Source: Clostridia bacterium
GTDB lineage: Bacteria; Bacillota; Clostridia; Christensenellales; Pumilibacteraceae
Direction of reading: 5' to 3'
Assembly (NCBI GenBank): GCA_900767465.1
Contig: CAAGAW010000039.1
Coordinates: forward strand, 1-64,000
DNA: 64,000 nucleotides
The position numbers and the translations under genes were made by a program. Below are positions 61,535 through 64,000 of the stretch, piece by piece; positions within the stretch are counted from its first letter, which is position 1; every line of letters starts with the position of its first letter. The notes below the pieces were generated by a model. That model did no database searches and was not told the origin of the DNA. It was given only the letters and a program-made list of their open reading frames with translations.

Positions 61535-62202
61535 ACCTTTTTTACCGCCTTGTATCCGAGTCCGCGCACGCTTACGATCTCGAATTCGTTCCATTCCTCG
61601 AACCGTTTGCGCAGCCTGTTTATATGCACGGTAAGCGTTTCCCAGCCGGTGTCGCAGTTCATTCCCCATATCTCGTCCATAAGCTGGATCCGCGTAAAAA
61701 TCTTGTCGGGGTAGGAGAGCAGTTTATACAGCAGCAAAAATTCCTTTTGCGGAAGTTCCATCGTTTCGTCCGCCCGCGACACGGTAAACGAATCGTAATC
61801 GAGGACGACGTTGCCTACGGTTATTTTATGTTCGCTTACGATGCGAGCGCGGCGAAGCAAAGCCTTTACGTGCAGTAAAAGTTCTTCGTTGTCGATCGGT
61901 TTCGACATAAAGTCGTCTATTCCCACCCTAAACCCTTCTTTGCGATCGTCTGGCAGTTGCTTTGCCGACACCATCAGTATGGGTATTTCGGAATCGCTTT
62001 CCCTGAGAGCGGAGGTGAATCCGTACCCGTCGAGTCCGGGCATCATAATGTCCACCACGACCAGATCGACGTACTGCTCGTCCATAATCGCAAGCGCGGC
62101 ATTGCCGTTTTCCGCGGTAAAAACGTTGTAGTCTTTGCCGAGAACCGCCTGCATCAGCGAGCGCGTATTTTTGTCGTCGTCTACTACCAGAACGTTGAAC
62201 AT
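61531..62202 (-). CDS. OmpR-family response regulator
   Basis: The 224-residue protein begins MFNVLVVDDDKNTRSLMQAV; I chose 62202 because GGGAGGTGACGAT precedes it. The phospho-acceptor Asp51 is in LVVVDIMMPGLDG and the switch Lys in DFMSKPIDNEEL. The winged-helix domain contains LPQKEFLLLYKLLSYPDKIF and VHINRLRKRFEEW. It is co-transcribed with the kinase and divergent from fakA. Confidence 0.92.
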   Translation of the reverse strand: MFNVLVVDDDKNTRSLMQAVLGKDYNVFTAENGNAALAIMDEQYVDLVVVDIMMPGLDGYGFTSALRESDSEIPILMVSAKQLPDDRKEGFRVGIDDFMSKPIDNEELLLHVKALLRRARIVSEHKITVGNVVLDYDSFTVSRADETMELPQKEFLLLYKLLSYPDKIFTRIQLMDEIWGMNCDTGWETLTVHINRLRKRFEEWNEFEIVSVRGLGYKAVKKV

Positions 62203-62224
62203 ATCGTCACCTCCCGTATGAAAC

Positions 62225-62253
62225 ATTATACCACGTTTAAAGCGGTTAGTCAA
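62225..62253 (-). promoter_or_regulatory. Promoter of the second two-component system
   Basis: Minus strand TTGACT (62253-62248), 17-bp spacer, TATAAT (62230-62225), 23 bp before the regulator start. Confidence 0.8.
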
Positions 62254-62312
62254 ACGAAGAGCGCGACGAAAACGGCTTGCGGCAGCGAAAACGATCAAGG
62301 GCGTTTTATAAA

Positions 62313-62339
62313 TCGGACAATTTTTTCGGAACTGTCCGA
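62313..62339. promoter_or_regulatory. Inverted repeat TCGGACA/TGTCCGA between divergent promoters
   Basis: TCGGACA (62313-62319) and TGTCCGA (62333-62339) with 13 bp between, sitting between the regulator promoter and the fakA promoter. No U-run follows. It could be an operator. Confidence 0.4.
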
Positions 62340-62362
62340 AAACCGCTCCGAAACGTCGGATT

Positions 62363-62391
62363 TTGTCGAAAGTTTAGATTTAATTTACTAT
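62363..62391 (+). promoter_or_regulatory. Candidate fakA promoter
   Basis: TTGTCG (62363-62368), 17-bp spacer, TACTAT (62386-62391), 48 bp upstream of the ATG. Both boxes deviate from consensus. Confidence 0.45.
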
Positions 62392-62438
62392 CGTGTAGTA
62401 ATATATAGCCACAAAGAAAGATAAAAAAGAGTGAAGTT

Positions 62439-64000
62439 ATGAAAAAGGTAATGGACGGACAAACGTTCAAAGAGACGGTGATAGCCGGTCTCGGCGGACT
62501 TAAAAGCAACATCGACGCGGTAAATGATCTTAACGTTTTCCCTATTCCCGACGGCGATACCGGCGAGAATATGGGTGCGACTCTGTACGGCGGAGTAAAC
62601 GCTATCGCCGCGGACGAGAGTCTGTCGGTGGGCGAAATCGCAAGCGCGTTTTCCCGAGGCGCGGTTCTCGGCGCGCGCGGCAATTCGGGCGTAATTCTCT
62701 CGCAGTTTTTCGCGGGGCTTGCGGACGGAATAGGCGACAGGCAGGAAGTCGACGCCGCGGGTATGGGCGATGCGATGCGCGAGGGTGTTCGCCGCGCGTA
62801 CGAAGCCGTTGCAACGCCGGTGGAAGGCACGATGCTTACGGTTTTGCGCGAGGCAACCGAAGCCGCCGTCGCATCGGGTGCGGAAACGCTCGAAGAGTTT
62901 TTCGGCAATTTTGCGCTCGCGGCGAAAGAGTGGACGGACAGAACGCCCGAAATGCTGGACGTTCTCCGCGAGGCGGGCGTTGTGGACAGCGGCGGTATGG
63001 GCGTTTATTACCTTGCGGCGGGAATGGAGAAGGCTCTTCGCGGCGAAAAAGTCGACGGCGCGGGCGCGATAAGCGAACAAAAGAAAGAACTCGACTTCGA
63101 CATGTTCACCGAAAACGACGAGATGACGTTCGGCTATTGCACCGAATTTATGCTTCGTCTTACCCGCAAGAAAACCGATATAGACAAATTCGACGTCAAC
63201 GAACTTCGCGGCTGGCTCGAAGCGCACGGCGATTCGGTCGTTATTTTCAAGACGGGTACGATCGTCAAAGTTCACGTTCATACTTTCTCACCCGAAGAAA
63301 TTCTCGGACATTGTCACGCTTACGGCGAGTTTTTAACGCTCAAAATCGAGAATATGACGTTGCAGCATAACGGAAAAGAAAGCGATAAGAAACAGTCTTT
63401 CCGCCGCCGCGAGAAACGCGAAAAATTCGCGATAGTTACCGTCGCGAACGGAGAGGGAATGAAAAAACTGTTTTCCGAACTCGGTTCGGACGCGGTAATA
63501 GACGGCGGGCAGGGCAAAAACCCGTCTACCGAAACGTTTATCGAGGCGTTCGACGCGGTAAACGCGGATAATATATTCGTTCTTCCCAACAACGGAAACG
63601 TGGTCATGGCTGCCGAGCAGGCGGCAAGAGAGTATACGGGCGGTTGCGTACGCGTTATTCCGAGCAAATGCATGGGCGACGGATACGCCGCGCTTACCAT
63701 GCTCGATTACGGCGCGGACGACGCCGAAGCGATCGAAAACGAAATGACGGAAAATATGAAGTCGATGACTACCGCGCTTTTGTCAAGGTCGGTGCGCGAC
63801 GCCAACATCAACGGCGTCGACATAAAATGCGGCGATTATATCGGCTTCGAGGGCAAGGAAATGCTCGTTTCCGACCCCGATAAAATTACCGCGGCAACCG
63901 GACTGATCGAACGCTCCGGCGGAGACGAAAGACAGTTTATAACCGTTTTTTACGGCGAGGACGCTACGGACGACGACAAGAAAAGATTAAGAGAAGCAAT
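62439..64000 (+). CDS. fakA: Fatty acid kinase FakA-like (DAK2 domain), 3' end outside window
   Basis: Phosphorylates fatty acids carried by FakB proteins, feeding phospholipid synthesis. The product is about 520 residues long here and is cut off by the window edge. N-terminal DAK2 kinase domain: DLNVFPIPDGDTGENMGATL and GARGNSGVILSQFFAGLADG (nucleotide binding), GVVDSGGMGVYYL (about 185). The C-terminal DegV-like half follows from about 320 (KFAIVTVANGEGMKKLFSEL, DNIFVLPNNGNVVMAAEQA). The ATG at 62439 is preceded by GTGAAGTT, a weak ribosome site. The usual Asp23-like partner YloU is not upstream. Confidence 0.92.
   Translation, partial: MKKVMDGQTFKETVIAGLGGLKSNIDAVNDLNVFPIPDGDTGENMGATLYGGVNAIAADESLSVGEIASAFSRGAVLGARGNSGVILSQFFAGLADGIGDRQEVDAAGMGDAMREGVRRAYEAVATPVEGTMLTVLREATEAAVASGAETLEEFFGNFALAAKEWTDRTPEMLDVLREAGVVDSGGMGVYYLAAGMEKALRGEKVDGAGAISEQKKELDFDMFTENDEMTFGYCTEFMLRLTRKKTDIDKFDVNELRGWLEAHGDSVVIFKTGTIVKVHVHTFSPEEILGHCHAYGEFLTLKIENMTLQHNGKESDKKQSFRRREKREKFAIVTVANGEGMKKLFSELGSDAVIDGGQGKNPSTETFIEAFDAVNADNIFVLPNNGNVVMAAEQAAREYTGGCVRVIPSKCMGDGYAALTMLDYGADDAEAIENEMTENMKSMTTALLSRSVRDANINGVDIKCGDYIGFEGKEMLVSDPDKITAATGLIERSGGDERQFITVFYGEDATDDDKKRLREA

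Overview
The window looks like a chromosomal segment of a spore-forming Firmicute of class Clostridia (about 50% GC by eye). The evidence is spoIIE, a tricistronic gerA-type germinant receptor operon, a SpoIVFB-like M50 protease next to RNase E/G, a T-box riboswitch in front of tyrS, TTGACT-N17-TATAAT promoters, strong GGAGG ribosome binding sites and the families of the housekeeping genes. The intergenic boilerplate repeats resemble those I know from uncultured Clostridia such as Christensenellales, but the lineage below class is a guess.

Layout. 1-3000 is the right end of an accessory element: a truncated coiled-coil membrane protein, a 70-residue protein, a large serine recombinase with its own promoter, and a headless nuclease-like remnant. 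3000-6870 holds ddl, a eukaryotic-type NADP isocitrate dehydrogenase and a ferritin-like protein with three evenly spaced half-sites. 6870-8650 is gene-poor: a regulator remnant, an SGNH hydrolase, a 127-bp tandem repeat containing tRNA pieces, tRNA-Thr(CGU) and a broken tRNA copy. 8650-13430 is dnaN and a heterodimeric ABC exporter, both on the minus strand. 13470-23200 is a plus-strand block: NahK-like sugar kinase, spoIIE, an acidic-tailed membrane protein, an MFS transporter, a ROK glucokinase, T-box/tyrS and a DUF2188 protein. 23360-23850 is repeats, including a MITE-like element. 23966-27773 is a phosphate module (Na/Pi cotransporter, response regulator, sensor kinase) preceded by 11-bp-spaced repeats that look like a Pho box. 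28087-32454 has a YetF-like protein, ispDF-rqcP, proS and mgsA. 32681-33014 is a tRNA-Ala/tRNA-Ile operon.

33559-52318 is the largest specialised locus: a DeoR-type repressor divergent from a binding-protein-dependent sugar importer (binding protein plus two permeases, no ATPase), followed by three large secreted or lipid-anchored proteins (992, 638 and 1429 residues; Ig-like, DUF4838 and beta-helix/BIG2 types), an approximately 950-bp repeat field, a zinc alcohol dehydrogenase, a beta-phosphoglucomutase-like HAD enzyme and a GH78 alpha-L-rhamnosidase. It reads as a surface glycan capture, import and degradation locus, probably for a rhamnose-containing polymer.

52413-60282 contains a DUF378 protein, an XRE regulator with a 26-bp palindrome in the divergent promoter region, the germinant receptor operon, the SpoIVFB-like protease, RNase E/G and an O6-alkylguanine methyltransferase. 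60356-64000 is a second two-component system divergent from fakA, which runs off the window.

The strongest candidates for new biology are the triple half-site ferritin-like protein, the three-protein surface module, the Pho-box architecture, the XRE palindrome in front of the germination operon, and the tRNA-derived tandem repeat. No CRISPR array, classical IS transposase gene or rRNA gene was seen.
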